DNA from: Phytophthora sp. 'mugwort'
Lineage: Eukaryota > Oomycota > Peronosporomycetes > Peronosporales > Peronosporaceae
Assembly (NCBI GenBank): GCA_033558025.1
Contig: JAUCEF010000004.1
Coordinates: 1,178,001-1,242,000, forward strand
Length of the DNA: 64,000 bases
Reading direction: 5' to 3'
Shown here: piece by piece, positions 10,585-22,480 of the stretch
How the letters are laid out: each line of letters opens with the position of its first letter
Numbering within the stretch: the first letter of the stretch is position 1
The notes under the pieces: model-generated
What the model was told of the DNA's origin: nothing
The model's input: the letters and a program-made list of their open reading frames with translations, nothing else
Database searches by the model: none
Translations under genes and position numbers: made by a program

Positions 10585-12048
10585 ATGGCCAAGTCTAAGA
10601 CGTCTTAAGCGACCAAGCCCACCACCATCGTCGACCGTCTTTGCGCACGTCTCGAGGACGATAACGGGGACGACGACGAAGTCGCGCGGATTCGCGCATA
10701 AGTCACCTTCTGGGGTCGCATGCGACCTTCCTCGCTGTGACCGAAGCCTCTGTGGGCCTCAAGCCCTTGACAACCTCGCGCATGCCGCAATGTCCGGAGA
10801 AGACGCTTCCATTCCCACGGAACTCGAACGAACGTTGTTGCTGCTGCCTCGCAAAGCGCTCACGCAGACCGGACAAACGCCAGAACACGATCTCTCTCTA
10901 CGGACGCTACTCCGACACGGTTGTGTTGGCGGAATCACGCCCGCGCGGCCAACCCTGCGAAGTCGCCACCCGCTAAGAAGCAACGAATTTCGAGACGAGG
11001 CTCGCCCCTCCAAACTTTCGGATTCAATCCTCCTGACGACACACCCGCGGAGATCAAGTGTGACCTCGCTCGCCTGGAGAAGGTCGCAAGCCTCCGTTCC
11101 GCCTCGCTTACCCTTGAAAAGGTTAGCGAGCTTGGTACAATCCGGCCATGCATCAGAATCTACATCTGCGCGTCATGATGCGGTACCAGCGCGTCTTCTT
11201 CGAATGCGTACTCTACGCTCCCAGCAAAGACGCGGGGTCCCGGCAAAAGCAGAAGTCAGACGCGATTCAGGCCCGCCTCAAGTTCCTCAACTGAAACGCC
11301 GAGGTGTTCCAGTACTACGGGTTCATCGACCGGTTCGAGAACGAGGTTTACGAGCGCACATGGGGCGAGGTGACCACACTCCACCGGCGGTAAGAACAAG
11401 GAGTTGTCAGGGCAGCCACAGGAAGACCTTGTCGCTTTTCGTCGAGACGAGCTCCGCTACGAACGCGTTATTGCACGTTCTCTCCATCCGTTCCAGGTAG
11501 ATTCGGACGGTTATACTTCCATCTCCGAGCTTCTGGAACAAACTCACGCTCTGGGCTCCACACGGAATCCCCATCTTCGACTCTGTACTCGAGCACTCGC
11601 CCGCGTCACTCTTAACGTTGTGCGAGGGAAGCCACCCCGGTCATCTTGGGTCGGCAACAAGAACACGGACCCGTGGAAACTGCTGCTCGCCGACAAGGCA
11701 CTCCGGACCACGCAAGTCGAGGTGGCCAAGCTATACCTTGCCGACAAAGACATCACCATCGACTTCAAGAACCGTCCAAGGCTTCCGAAAAGAGGACGAT
11801 GATTCTGACTTCGAAAAGGACGGTGAATACACCGTCATACCACAGCAACCGTCCAGCCCAACCAAGGGTCGACATCCAAGGGAAAGAAAATCCGGCCCAG
11901 TTCCATATACCGGCCTTACTGACTCGGACGACGACTCGGATGAAGGGCAAGACGGCGACGACAACTGGACAATGCCGATGAAGCCCAGGAAGACGAGGAC
12001 GGCGATCAGGGCGACGATGAAGGTTCCAACGAGGCTAACGATTAGGAC
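10585..12048 (+). pseudogene. decayed acidic-tailed ORF beside the gypsy pol end
   Basis: Starting at ATG 10585 (MAKSKTS, then a stop), coding text runs through all + frames with at least three frameshifts and two stops. Recognisable pieces in order are TIVDRLCARLEDDNGDDDEV, an Ala/Ser-rich section with PPAKKQRI near 10960, MMRYQRVFFECVLYAPSKDA near 11180, a YGFIDRFENEVYERTW block near 11320, then ELRYERVIARSL and LADKALRTTQVEVAKLYLAD. An Asp/Glu-rich tail ends at 12048. The order suggests one protein of roughly 480 residues. I do not recognise it. It is antisense to, and 300 bp beyond, the gypsy pol terminus. Confidence 0.45.
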
Positions 12049-12351
12049 GCCGCCGCCTAGTAACGATCGTTCAAAGTTGTCCAGCTTCGTCGCCACACTG
12101 ACAGCGTCGGATCCACTCTCCTTTTTATACAAGTTGAAGCGACAATCTCGGTCATAACGAGATAGAAAAGGGAAAGCGTTCTGTGAACGATTTTCCTTTT
12201 CTTCTTTGTTCCTTTTCGTTTCAGTGTTCCTCCACTTTTAATATATACGTAACACAAACACAAACATCCACACCTCACCACTGTTCTCTCCTTGAGTCCC
12301 CTTCCAAACTCGTAACACCGTTCCCTTGAACTCAGCTCGCAACGGCCGTCA

Positions 12352-13984
12352 TCATGGCATCAGTAAGTCGTCATCCTCCACGCGAGCGTTGGCATCTGCT
12401 AACCCCGCACTTCTTCGTTGTTCCGGTAAACGACGCTTCTACCGTTTTGCTTGCTCGAAAGCCGTAGCCAGCGCGGCATCCTCCAGCATTAATTCGGCCC
12501 TGGGCAGCCAGAAAATCTCATAGTTCGCGGCTAGCGCCAAATGCTCAACGGTACGGCGACGATACTTTTCGACGCTATTTCCAACAAAGGCGCCTCCAGG
12601 CTGGAACGGCCGTGTCTTCTCTACCGAGCGTCAAGCGTTCCGTGTAACTGGGCGCGAGCAAGTCCGACTATTCCAAGGTCCAACATTTCCTTCCAATCAT
12701 CCAGGTACGGTCTAGTTCACTTACCCCTGAGCACCTTGATCCTATTCACGCTGACCGTTACCAGAGTTGGCAGGGCGCAAAGGGATGTCGATCCGGTACG
12801 AGTTCGATCCGATTTTGTCTACGATACGGTACTGCATGTGCCAGGCAAACGCGAGCTTCGTCCTCGCCTCGCCCCTCCGGCCTCTTGACCCTCAAAACAC
12901 CCACACGGGAGTCGACTTTGTACTCCATGCGTACTTGCCCCTGCAACCATCGCTCGTGATGATCTTGAGCTTTAATCAACTGGCGCTCCATTAGATGACG
13001 AGAATCCCTTAACGAACGGTACAGAGTCCGAAGGTACTGCGCAACCTCGTTGCTCTTCCCCTTTTTGCCCGATTAAGAAAGGCCACGTCCATCGGGAGCA
13101 CAGGATTACGACCGTAGAACGTGAAGAACAGTGTGTCCCCGAAAGCATCATAATAAGCCGTCCAGTAAGCAAAGAGCACTCTGGGCAGGTACAAGTCCAG
13201 TCCGTCTAAGCTTCGCCCACATGAATCTTCAGCATTCCAATTAGAATATCATTGAACCGCTCCACTAGTCCCTGTGTCTGCGGATGGTAGGCGGCACCGT
13301 ACAGCTTATGATGCTAAACGTCTGGTAGAACGACTTGGCAACCTCGGACGTAAAGTTCGAGCCATTATCGATTAATAGTCGTGAGGGTACACCGCGTCTG
13401 GCGACGACACCATCAACAATCATTCGACGGACGTCACGGAATCCAACCGTTAGATCGTAAATGTCTCAGCCCACCAAGTAAAATAATCAGCAAATACGAG
13501 AGTCTACTTGCTCCCCCAATTGGTTTCCTGTAACGGTTCGATAGCATCGACATCCAATAGCTAAAGGGCCCCGTTAAGGTCGGTCACGGGCATTCTCTGC
13601 ATTTGACCGATTCTCCACGGTCACGGGCTTTTCCCACTGCCACACACGTTCACTCCGCAGGTATTCGGCGACATCTTTTCTCCACCCTGTCCAGAACGCA
13701 TGGTGTCTCACCTTCTCCAATGTCGTGGTGAGATCCAAGTGGCAAGAGCAGATCCGCATGGCAAAAGTGGAGTAGAGTCTCAACATACACTAGATGCACC
13801 ACTGGGACAGCTAGCATCCTCGCCGGGCCAACTCTACCGGGCAAATCGACACGCCTCATCAGCAAACCATTACTCACTTCGTAGTTCGAGCCCATCCTCA
13901 CGACTCGCGCTCTTAAGGACGGGTCCTACAGCACGGCGCCGTCTTGTAGGAGCGCTACTAGTGCATTAACCCACGTCGCCGTCA
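12352..13984 (-). pseudogene. gypsy integrase and C-terminal tail
   Basis: Reading leftward: VNALVALLQDGAVLDPSLRA next to the nested insertion; a zinc-binding-type block (LEKVRHHAFWTGWRKDVAEY) at about 13640-13730; and the late-core block MYLPRVLFAYWTAYYDAFGD plus RNPVLPMDVAFLN at 13080-13194. These are followed by an AQDHHERWLQGQ segment at about 12930-12970 and a tail with FWLPR and LADANAR just before the TGA at 12352-12354. The arrangement matches oomycete gypsy integrases. Internal stops and frameshifts abound. Confidence 0.75.
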
Positions 13985-15258
13985 GGGCCGTTCCGAACCG
14001 GGATCGTTGGGATCGCGATCTCAAACTTGGCCTGTGATTAGTCAGCCTTCATCCGGCTAATTCCGAATCTGTAACCCTGGCGTGCCCTCAACGACCCCAC
14101 TCTCGGATCGCGACCCGGACGGGATCGCCGGATCGCACAGGGTGTTTCACTTTAAAACCAATATGCTATCCTGCTAAGGTGGATGGTGGACGCGAGCCAG
14201 GCTAGGGCCCGCCGCCGTGTCCTACTGATGGATGTGCTTTGCGCACTCGCTGCCGAAACTTCAGTTGGGCCTAGAGGGAGCATTTTCCGTCACCGGTTGG
14301 ATTGGAACCCGCGAGATAGACCCTTTTGTTGGAAGGAGAATTCAAGCCGTGCATTCCAGCTTCAGCTCCATTCGTTGTAGTCGTTCGACGTGGTTGGGCG
14401 GATTGGGCGGATTGGGCGCTTGCGCGAGTCTAACGCCGCTTGTACATACCACTACGGTATCGACGCGACAGCTTCTTCCACGGCAGAGGCAAATGCCGAG
14501 GTGCTGATAGGTGTCGCATTGCCTGATGGCGGTGCTGCTGCACTTGACTGCGGCGGTGCTGATTCAGAAATTGATGGCGATGTCGATGCAACTCTTGGCG
14601 GCGGTGCTCCTGCAGCTGTCAGTAGCGGCGCGCTGCTGCTGCTGTTAGTGGTGGAGTTACTGCTGCTCATGGTAGCGGCAGCGCCGTAGTCGACGATCTT
14701 GGTGGTGGAGATGGTGAAGCGGCTGACGGTGTCATGCCCTTGTAGCACTCGGTAGCGGAGCTACTGGAGCTGTTGGCCGTGGAGCGCGGCTTACAAGACG
14801 GCGGGCATTGAAGCACTTGGCGGCGCTCCTGCTGAACAGGATCCTACTGAGCCTGGAGACGGCTCTCTGCTGCTCTCATTCCTGCTGCACTAGTACCAGT
14901 TGAGCACCTGCAGGAGTTGGTAGTGCTCGTGCTGAGCTCGTCCCTCCTGCTACGCTTGGTGGCGGCGCCCCTGTATATTTCGTCGGCAAGCACCTGCAAG
15001 GCTTGGTGGTACTCCAGCCGATCTCTGCCCTCCTGCGGCAAGTAGATGGTGCTCTTGTAACTTCGGCGGGGATGTTCCCGCTGTCCTTGTTGTGGTGCAC
15101 CTGCTGCCTTGGCGCTCCTTTAAAGATTTGTACTTGTTAAAATCTACTGATGTGGGTATAGGATCCGATCTGGTTCGAAACGGCGTGGATCGTAGTTGGA
15201 AGCCACTACGTGACCACGTCCGAACCCTTCGGATCGCGATCCTGGTTCGGAACGGCCC
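13985..15258. mobile_element. 1274-bp TIR transposon nested in gypsy, 3-bp TSD
   Basis: The left end is GGGCCGTTCCGAACC (13985-13999), continuing GGGATCG. The right end is its reverse complement, GGTTCGGAACGGCCC (15244-15258), preceded by GATCC. The direct repeat TCA flanks both sides (13982-13984 and 15259-15261). Removing the insert plus one TCA rejoins the gypsy pol frame exactly (VDEQL then TATWVNALVALL). A 3-bp target duplication with GGG-starting inverted repeats is compatible with the PIF/Harbinger group, but no transposase motif is visible. The interior is Ala/Ser/Pro-rich in the - frame with GCTGCTGCT-like runs, so the copy is probably non-autonomous. Confidence 0.8.
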
Positions 15259-15261
15259 TCA

Positions 15262-15900
15262 GCTGTTCGTCCACAAAAAGTGTGAGGCCAAAATCATACT
15301 GGTCCACCGGGGACAGCGGTACATCCGTAGGCATCTCCTCCACGGTATCCCTCTGCGTAGACTACGCCTCGGGGTGGTCTACATGACCAACACCTCCCTC
15401 GCCTAAATCTTCGCACCCATACACGGATTCGCGAGCGCCTTCGCCGGGCTGAGGCTGCTCTCCAACTGAAGAGGGATCCACGTCACCATCGGTACTTTCC
15501 AGATTAAGCAGCTTGGTCATAGTCAGTGCGTCCACTCTGTCGCCGGCAATCGTGGCACAACGCCGACGCGCCCCATACTTGTCCCCGGCTTATGATGAAC
15601 TCTAAACTGTAAATGCGAAAGTTCCATCGACCCCCGAGCCAGCTTAGCGTTAGGCGTACGGTTCCCAGGACTGAAAACCAAATCAAAGTCTTGTGATCAA
15701 TATACACGTCGAATTCACGCTTGTCTGGGTAGCTCCGGAACATCCTCGTGGCCCGAACGACCTCCCCCCCCCCCCAGCACTCGATCTCAGAAATACCGTC
15801 TTGCTTGCTGATCCAACTCTTCTGCGAACCTGTCAGCAATTTGATGGCGTAGACCACCACTCGAATGCGACCGTCTACTTCCTGCATAAGGCACAGACGC
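15262..15900 (-). pseudogene. gypsy RNase H region
   Basis: The - strand frame at 15504-15887 carries VVVYAIKLLTGSQKSWI, DGISEIECWG and FDVYIDHKTLIW. These correspond to the YASR-like, ECxA-like and TDH(K/R)L motifs of gypsy RNase H. The extra residues and the Y-I-DHKTLIW variant point to frameshifts and substitutions. The region then runs directly to the boundary of the nested insertion. Confidence 0.7.
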
Positions 15901-16099
15901 CCAGTTTGAGTCGTCGTCGGAGCGCGTAGCGAGAGAAATCGACGCCCAGTTTGAGTCGTATCTTGCTGTTCGATAAACCAAGGTTGGAGGTTTCACAAAA
16001 ACTCGCTTGAGATGGCGAAACGCAGCCTCGCAGCCCTATGTCCACACAAACAAAGCGTCCTTCACTTTCAACCGTTCCAATGGAGCCGATAACAAAACG

Positions 16100-17020
16100 T
16101 ACCCGGAATATATCGCTTGAAATAACTAGGGACCAAGAATGATCGCATCCCGTGCACGTCTCGAGGTCTTGCACATTCATCACGGCCTTTACCTTCTCTT
16201 GAATGAGTAGGATCCTCGAGGATGTCCCTAAGAGCCCCAAGAAAGCAACTTGACTACGCCCCCAATGACACTACTTCATCTTCAACTTGGATCCGGCTTG
16301 CTGTAACCATGCCAGCACTTGTCGCACACGCACCAAGTGGGACGGGAAGTCCTTACTCAAGACGACGCAGTCGTCGAGATCCACCAGTGCCGTTTTTCAT
16401 CAGACGCTCGAACGCCGGCACGGATTACAAAGTCTGAACGGCATCATTAACCATTCATACAACCAATATAAACAAGTAATACAATATACTTGGAAGTGAA
16501 CGCCGTTTTGCCCACAATTCCCTCATGCATTGGTACATTCCAGTATCCGGACGCTACGTCCATGACCAAGACAACTGGCGTTCCCTAGGCAGGACGCCCA
16601 GAATATCATCAACCGGGGCATAGGATAGCAGTCCCTCACCGTCACGGCGTTCTGTTTTCGGTAATCACTACAGAACCGTATCCCTCCGTCGGGCTTTCGA
16701 ATCATCAGCACTAAACTAGCCCACGGACTTTTCTACGGACGGATTATCTAGGTATTGTTCGATCTCGGCCTCAGTCGCTTCGCCTTCCGCGAGATAGACG
16801 CGGTACGTTTGTTGCTTGATCGGCGGACTGTCTCCACTATCGACCTCGAAATGCAGCAACTCCGTCCGTCCGGGTCTCTGCGACAATTCCACAAACATCT
16901 CCTTAAAATGATAAAATTTCCTTCTGGAACAACTCCTTTTGTTCCGGTGACATCTTAAAGCTCGGAAATCAGCTTTCGACCGGTCCTCCTTATCGGGCGC
17001 AATGTCGGGCTTGGACACCT
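16100..17020 (-). pseudogene. gypsy reverse transcriptase region
   Basis: The clearest block, at 16600-16711, reads [19 protein letters not shown] then [12 protein letters not shown], the classic gypsy RT fingers motif. Near 16,370 the catalytic box reads VDLDDCVVLS where YLDD is usual, so both aspartates remain but the Tyr is lost. Upstream, 16716-17018 holds the PFR-like linker (PPIKQQTYRVYLAEGEATEA). Frameshifts separate these blocks. Confidence 0.75.
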
Positions 17021-17123
17021 TGACACGTTTCCAGCTCCTTTGCTGCGCACTCGGCTATCGACATCGCGCTCTCCGGCGTAACAACTTCGCCAAGACCTCC
17101 ACTCTTGAGTGACCACTCGCCCT

Positions 17124-17880
17124 TCAGCGAATGTTTGAAAACGAATCGGGAATCACAATCCTAGAATCTACAACCATCCCCTTCCGTGTCCAACATTCCT
17201 CAGTCGAAGCATTGCACAGTTTGACCAGAGCTTTACCTTCCGTCACTTTACTTAATGAACGGCCCGCGCACAAAGTAGGCGGCAGCTCCAGCAATTCTTC
17301 CACTAGAGCGGAGGACTCAACCGGGCCTTCGCCGGTCACGTTGGTCACCACCAAAGCCAACTATCGCGGATGAAGACGCACGGAATTCGCCATCAATACC
17401 ATGAACGTCTCTTGTACGACCGTGGCTCCGAGCGGTAAAACGTCACCTGTACTCTTGAGCGTCATCTTCCGTTCAGCCACATCAATGATAGCTACAAAAG
17501 CGCCTAGCGCAATAATACCAAGTATAGCGTCAACGTATAAGCGATCCGCCACCAGTAAATGCATCGATCCTTCCAATGTTCCCAGCCGTATAGGAAGACG
17601 GATCCAACCTCGAATGAGTAACCGAAGACCCCACGAGCTCCTCACTCAACCTTTGTACAGTTCTAAAGGCTCAGTCGACCGTCCCAGACGCTTCAAGACT
17701 TGTCGACCAACGAGGATCAGCGTAGCACCCATGTCGGCTAGCATTTGCGACGGAAGACAGTTTATATAGAGCCTCATAGTTCGCTACATCAAGGACCACT
17801 CTTCTACCGCCTTCCTCAAAGCGCGGTACCTCCACGTCATCGTCTTCCCCGCACATTCCACAACCGTTAGGCAAATCGAT
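17124..17880 (-). pseudogene. gypsy aspartic protease region
   Basis: On the - strand around 17,690-17,750 the sequence reads QMLADMGATLILVGRQVLKR. The expected catalytic motif is DTGA, so Thr has become Met. Downstream, YVDAILGIIALGAFVAIIDV matches the flap and second-half region (ILG). A stop at about 17,645 and another near 17,361 interrupt the frame. Confidence 0.7.
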
Positions 17881-18211
17881 ATGGCTACCTCGGCTAGTCC
17901 AGGTCGCTCCGCTCCTTGCGTGCTAAACCGTACCGGACGAACGGAGAGAACATAATGTGAAGAATCATCTTCGCATTCCGGTCGGGACTCATAACGCCTA
18001 ATACTTCAGCAAAATCTTGGTACAGCGAAGGGCGTTCAAAGCAGACTCTTTTGCGGGTCTGTCGACGGCGACTTATTGCACTTGACGATCTCTGCCGTCC
18101 GACCCGATCGCTCAACTTACTCCAAATCTTAACTGTATTCCTGGCGTAGTAGTCCCTTATCAAATCCATGGGTCGTTCTCAAAAACATTCTCGCTGGCCC
18201 CTTTCTTCTAA

Positions 18212-19560
18212 TTACTGTCTACATACCACGGGAAATGCATTCAATCCAGTTCGTGTACCTTGTCCCGCAACGGAAGAACTTCGACGGTCTTCTCCCGCAG
18301 GGCCCTCTTTCAGCATCAGATACACGGCTTGCTGAGCTACGGTCCTCATCATCTCGGCGTGGTTCTCCGCAGAGCAGAACGACCACAGACTCGCCGCTCT
18401 TCCATTCAGCGACGCGACAATTCCCTTCTCCGCTTTGACCTTATATACGATATTTTCATCAACAGCCTTCTTGAGAGCCAAGCCGCTCGTAAGTGCACTA
18501 GCTCCAGCCTCAAGCACGGGTGCTTCCGGTCGGGCGCCGTCCGTCACCCCAGAGGTCGTGACTAGTACTTCGTCAGCTTCGACGGCGACATTCGCCACTA
18601 CAATCACGCATGATACTGGCTTACTGAACTCATGGTTAGCCTTCTTAGCGTTTTCAGAGCTTTCTAGAGTCTCGCGAAACCACTTCTGACAATACTCCGG
18701 CGAAGCCTCGCCTTCACGAGACGCTGCTCTAGTCCGTTCCAGCACATCGACAGCGAGACCCAAGTATCAAGACATATCTTCTAACGCCGGTTCCTTCAAA
18801 GTTTCGGCATTTGTTTTATACGTCTCCGGAGCTCCACCTCGTCTAGCGGATACCACCGATCCTCCAATCATTGTCATATTATCATTATTATTCGGTTGCG
18901 ATGACCTCGCCCGCCACTACATTCGCCTCTGACCGGGAGCCAGTGGCCTCCAATTCGACATCCGCGAGTAACGCGAATTGCCATCCGTGTCTCGCTCATC
19001 CACTGCCGGGCTAACTCCATCCTCGGCCCGCGTAGACTCACTCACGGGCCCTTCGAAATTGCCGCGTACGCTCTCGCACTTCAATGCGTCTATCTCCGAT
19101 ATGTTCAACCGTCAGTAACGTATCCCCTTCCCAGTCCAAGAACACTGTATCTCCGACGTCGACTTATTCTTCCCATTCTCCATCAAACATCACACACTCC
19201 ATAGCCACGTCATCCACTACAGCTTCATCGACTTCCCGCGTCTCGGCGACCCGCTCGCTGGAAATCGGACCATCAGCAATCTCACCATCTTCTCCGACCG
19301 CCTCGCCGACGGTAGTCCTGGCGGCGTCAGCAGTTCCGTTCTCTGCTAGCACAAACCGTATCTACCCAATCACGACCGTCTCCATTTGGCCCCTCTCAGT
19401 ACTTCTCGCCTCGATCGCTTCGAGGACCACCTCATCCTCACCTGCTTCGTCGCTTTAGTCCTCGTACACGCTCGTGATTTCATCGCCGTACTCCTTCTCG
19501 GGCTCGTCCTCGTATCATTCCTCGAGCTCCTCTTATTGCACACCTGCGACTTCATCTTCG
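18212..19560 (-). pseudogene. gypsy gag-pol linker, acidic and Ala/Val-rich
   Basis: The longest intact - frame (18212-18763, 183 codons) has no catalytic motif and includes a coiled-coil-like ESSENAKKANHEFSK segment. Upstream, 19164-19560 is strongly acidic (GEAVGEDGEIADG and EELEE-like runs). Acidic linkers between the CCHC knuckles and the protease are common in oomycete gypsy polyproteins. It is assigned here only by position. Confidence 0.45.
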
Positions 19561-19959
19561 TGCACTTCTTCTACTTTACCCCCCCCCTATTTCTTATACC
19601 TCTTCTACTTCCGCATCGTGCTCTCTTCCTCTCCTTCATTGAACGCTGCTTCCTATGTCACTCCTTCTCTAACCGCCATGCCGCTTTTATTCCTAACGCG
19701 AACAGCACGGTCGTCCTCTGGGTCTCGAGAAAGGAATGACCCTCTCATCCCCTCGCTCGCGATCCCTTCATCGATGTGGATACGGTGGCGGAGCCCTTTC
19801 CTGAGTTGCTCCTGCCACCTGCGGCACCAACTTTCCCAACGCTAGCATCGCCGGGCAGTCCACAATCATGTACCCAGTTTCGTGACAAAAGAAAAATTGG
19901 GAGGCTGACGGACGACAGGTCCGTTCGGAGCCCTTCCGTTCTTATTAGCGATGGACCCC

Positions 19960-21790
19960 TCGCACTTAAAACAGAACGTGTCCTAGCTGACTGCACCTCC
20001 TGCACTCCATCGTTTGGCGCTTGCATGTCGCTCGACCATGACCTGTGTAGCTGCATCGGTCATACACCGGGATTTCTTCCTGTGTGCGAGCATCGGCTTC
20101 CATCCGAATGCCTCGGAAGAATCGACCGTCCCTTGCTGTCCGAGAGTATTCCTTGGTGACGCGCAACATTCGTCGCCGCAGACATCATGGGCGCACGTTT
20201 ACGCGGCATCTCCTTCTGCTTCGCAGGGGCATCGTCAGAGAAGTCATCATCTTCCTCGACCATCTTACATATCCTTGAGCATGAGCCACTCGCAGGCTTC
20301 CGGTATATCACATGCCAGATTCGCGCCGAACATGGCCAGCATCCGATTGTTCCTCAATCCTACACGGAACAACAGGTATCGCATATGTGAATTAGAATAG
20401 TTGAGAGAGTCGCACAGTTCTAAGGCTCGATCTCCCATTCTTCCACAGACTCGCTCTTCTCACGCTGGGTGGTCTGCAACCGCTCCCAAAGTTCATCGGC
20501 TGTCCGGCTGAGGAACTGGTTGTGAAACTGTATCCTCAGTGTACAAACGTCCGTATGCTAGAGTTCTCCACCACCGCTCAGCTTCTCGTCCTTTGAGCTT
20601 CTGATGGAACACCAACAAGCATGACCCATCTAGTAGTCCCTCCATATGGGCTTCAAACATCTCCCAAAAGGCACAACTTTCTCCACAGTGGCTATGTCCG
20701 AGTAACACCTTGACTGCGTTTGACACCAGGTTCGACAAGCCATAAGCGCTCGGTAAGTATGCGCACATGCCGAAAGGCAGTCGTAACACGCCTGGACGAA
20801 TGGGGACCAGTGTTCCTAGCCGCTCCACTTCTCACTCCCGAGTTCCGCGGGGAACATGACTCGGCTGATATCCCTTCGCTTGGCTCGTTCCGTATACGAC
20901 GCTTGACTCGCACTCGGCAACGATCGAGGAACGGTTTGAATCGCCGACACCGATTTCCGCGGGCTAACCCCATTTTGGGCGACAGTGAGCCCCGGGCTCG
21001 ACACTTCGAGGGTCGCGACAGGAAGTCTATGGGCTTCGTAGTACCGTACCGTCGAGGTGGGTAGCAGTATCCACTATGCCTACCGGATTCCTGTCGAGCT
21101 CCCAATCTCCTACTAAAAGCAGGTCGGTCCGTCCGACGTCTCTCCGACCCCGTGGACAGCGTGGTGGACCCACTCGGGTCCCTCGACGGGCGGTCTTCTT
21201 CCGCCGTATATTACATACCGTACATATCTCCATACCCGCTTTCATACGCCGGGTCGAGCAACTGTCCGGTCGCTCCGTACCCGAAATCATCCGACAGGAA
21301 CCGTTCCCTTCTCGATTGTCCAGCCCACGACGGATCGCCCCAAAATCCCGGTGGATTCCTTATCCCGTCCAACCTCTCTCTTCACCTATGGCTCCTCCTC
21401 GATGGCGAGCTCGTCATCTGCCGGAACTTCTTCCTCGTCGTCCTTGAACTCGTCTTCCTCTTCGTCTTCCCAGCCCTCTCCCATGAGCCCCTCATGTAAT
21501 ATCTCACGGCCTGCGGAAGTTAACGCCCTTGTTGACTCTTCCGTCTCGCCAGGACCGCTCGCAACTCCACCTGTCGACGTAGACGCTGCTCATCTTGACC
21601 GATCGCGCATCCTTGTCTCCCTCGCCTCGGAGTCATACGCCGCCTTCCGCCTGCTTCTAGACGCTCCACTTCGGACCGTACCTCTGCAGTCCGTTCTTCA
21701 CCAGAGGGGAGGGGGGGGGGTGAAGTTGTGGGGGATGAAGCTGTGGGGGTGAGTCTATGGCTCGCTAGAGGGAAACAGTGGATCACTAGC
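19960..21790 (-). pseudogene. gypsy gag with CCHC zinc knuckles
   Basis: The - frame at 19966-20169 encodes CSYTGHGRATCK followed by CRRCSQLGHV. These are two tandem CCHC-type knuckles, the first having lost its second Cys. The 20493-20828 frame (FWEMFEAHMEGLLDGSCLLV, then AERWWRTL) resembles the gag capsid region. The 5' portion to about 21790 is Ser/Glu-rich and frameshifted. A G10 run at 21711-21720 lies inside. Confidence 0.6.
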
Positions 21791-22030
21791 TTCCAATTTT
21801 TCGAAAGTCAAGTTTTGAAATGCAGGCCGTACCGAGAAAACTGAGGTAAGGGTATGTAGACCTTTTACAACAACAAAACTTTGGTGAACGCAGGCGCCTT
21901 CAACTTAGAACGGCCCATAGTGTTGGGGCGACCTGATCCAATGATAAATGAACTCACTGGATAACATATGTCGAAGAACGTAAGTGATTTTCGCTCGGAG
22001 GCAGACGAGCGAAAAAAAAGGCGTTGCCTA

Positions 22031-22115
22031 GGAGACATCAATGAGATCGAAGCGCTGCTGCTAGATCATCGCATTAAGTTTATAGCAGCAGCGCTTCGAT
22101 CTCATTGATGTCTCC
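22031..22115. repeat. perfect 33-bp inverted repeat, 19-nt loop
   Basis: Left arm 22031-22063 begins GGAGACATCAATGAGATCG and ends GCTGCTGCTA. Right arm 22083-22115 is its exact reverse complement, and the loop is 22064-22082. No mismatch was found in 33 bp. The + strand arm can be read as the peptide GDINEIEALLL, so a piece of coding sequence may have been duplicated in inverted orientation. It lies between the gypsy and the first host gene. Confidence 0.9.
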
Positions 22116-22480
22116 GCGGCAGATATTTTTAGAGACCCATTTAAGCGGATCCTTCTGCTCTCGAACGCGCTGAACACGATCTTCAGTTAGAGCATGGTAT
22201 CGCGACTCATGACACTACTGAAGGAAACGTAGTCGTCGGCAACGACAGAAGACTTCATATCTAATACATGTATCAGCATAGGAGTATTTATCTGATCCCA
22301 TTACTGGATCAAGATCATCTTATACTGAGCTCGTCTATTTGTGACGGTCGAAGTGCCATCAGGTATATAAATGTACTTGTATGGTACAAAAAATCCTCAG
22401 ATTTGTGTCGGATCAAAGTGGTCGCCCGAAGGTCGCGCGAAGCGAACGACGGAAGGCCGCTCATTACGCGAGACAGTAAG
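22116..22480 (+). promoter_or_regulatory. upstream region of NDUFA1-like gene
   Basis: This 365-bp stretch separates the hairpin from the complex I gene. GCTCATTACG at 22459-22468, 13 nt before the ATG, resembles the oomycete initiator (GCTCATTYY). Nothing else is recognised. Confidence 0.35.

Larger units (their letters stand above)
12352..21790 (-). mobile_element. decayed Ty3/gypsy (chromovirus-type) retrotransposon
   Basis: On the - strand the order is gag (CCHC knuckles near 20,000), acidic linker, aspartic protease (17.1-17.9 kb), reverse transcriptase (16.1-17.0 kb), RNase H (15.3-15.9 kb), integrase (12.7-13.98 kb) and a C-terminal tail ending with TGA at 12352-12354. PR-RT-RH-IN order defines Ty3/gypsy. 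Many frameshifts and stops make it non-autonomous. Its RNase H-integrase junction is interrupted by a separate transposon at 13985-15258. A purine-rich stretch on the - strand near 12190-12230 could be the polypurine tract. LTRs were not identified. Confidence 0.85.
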
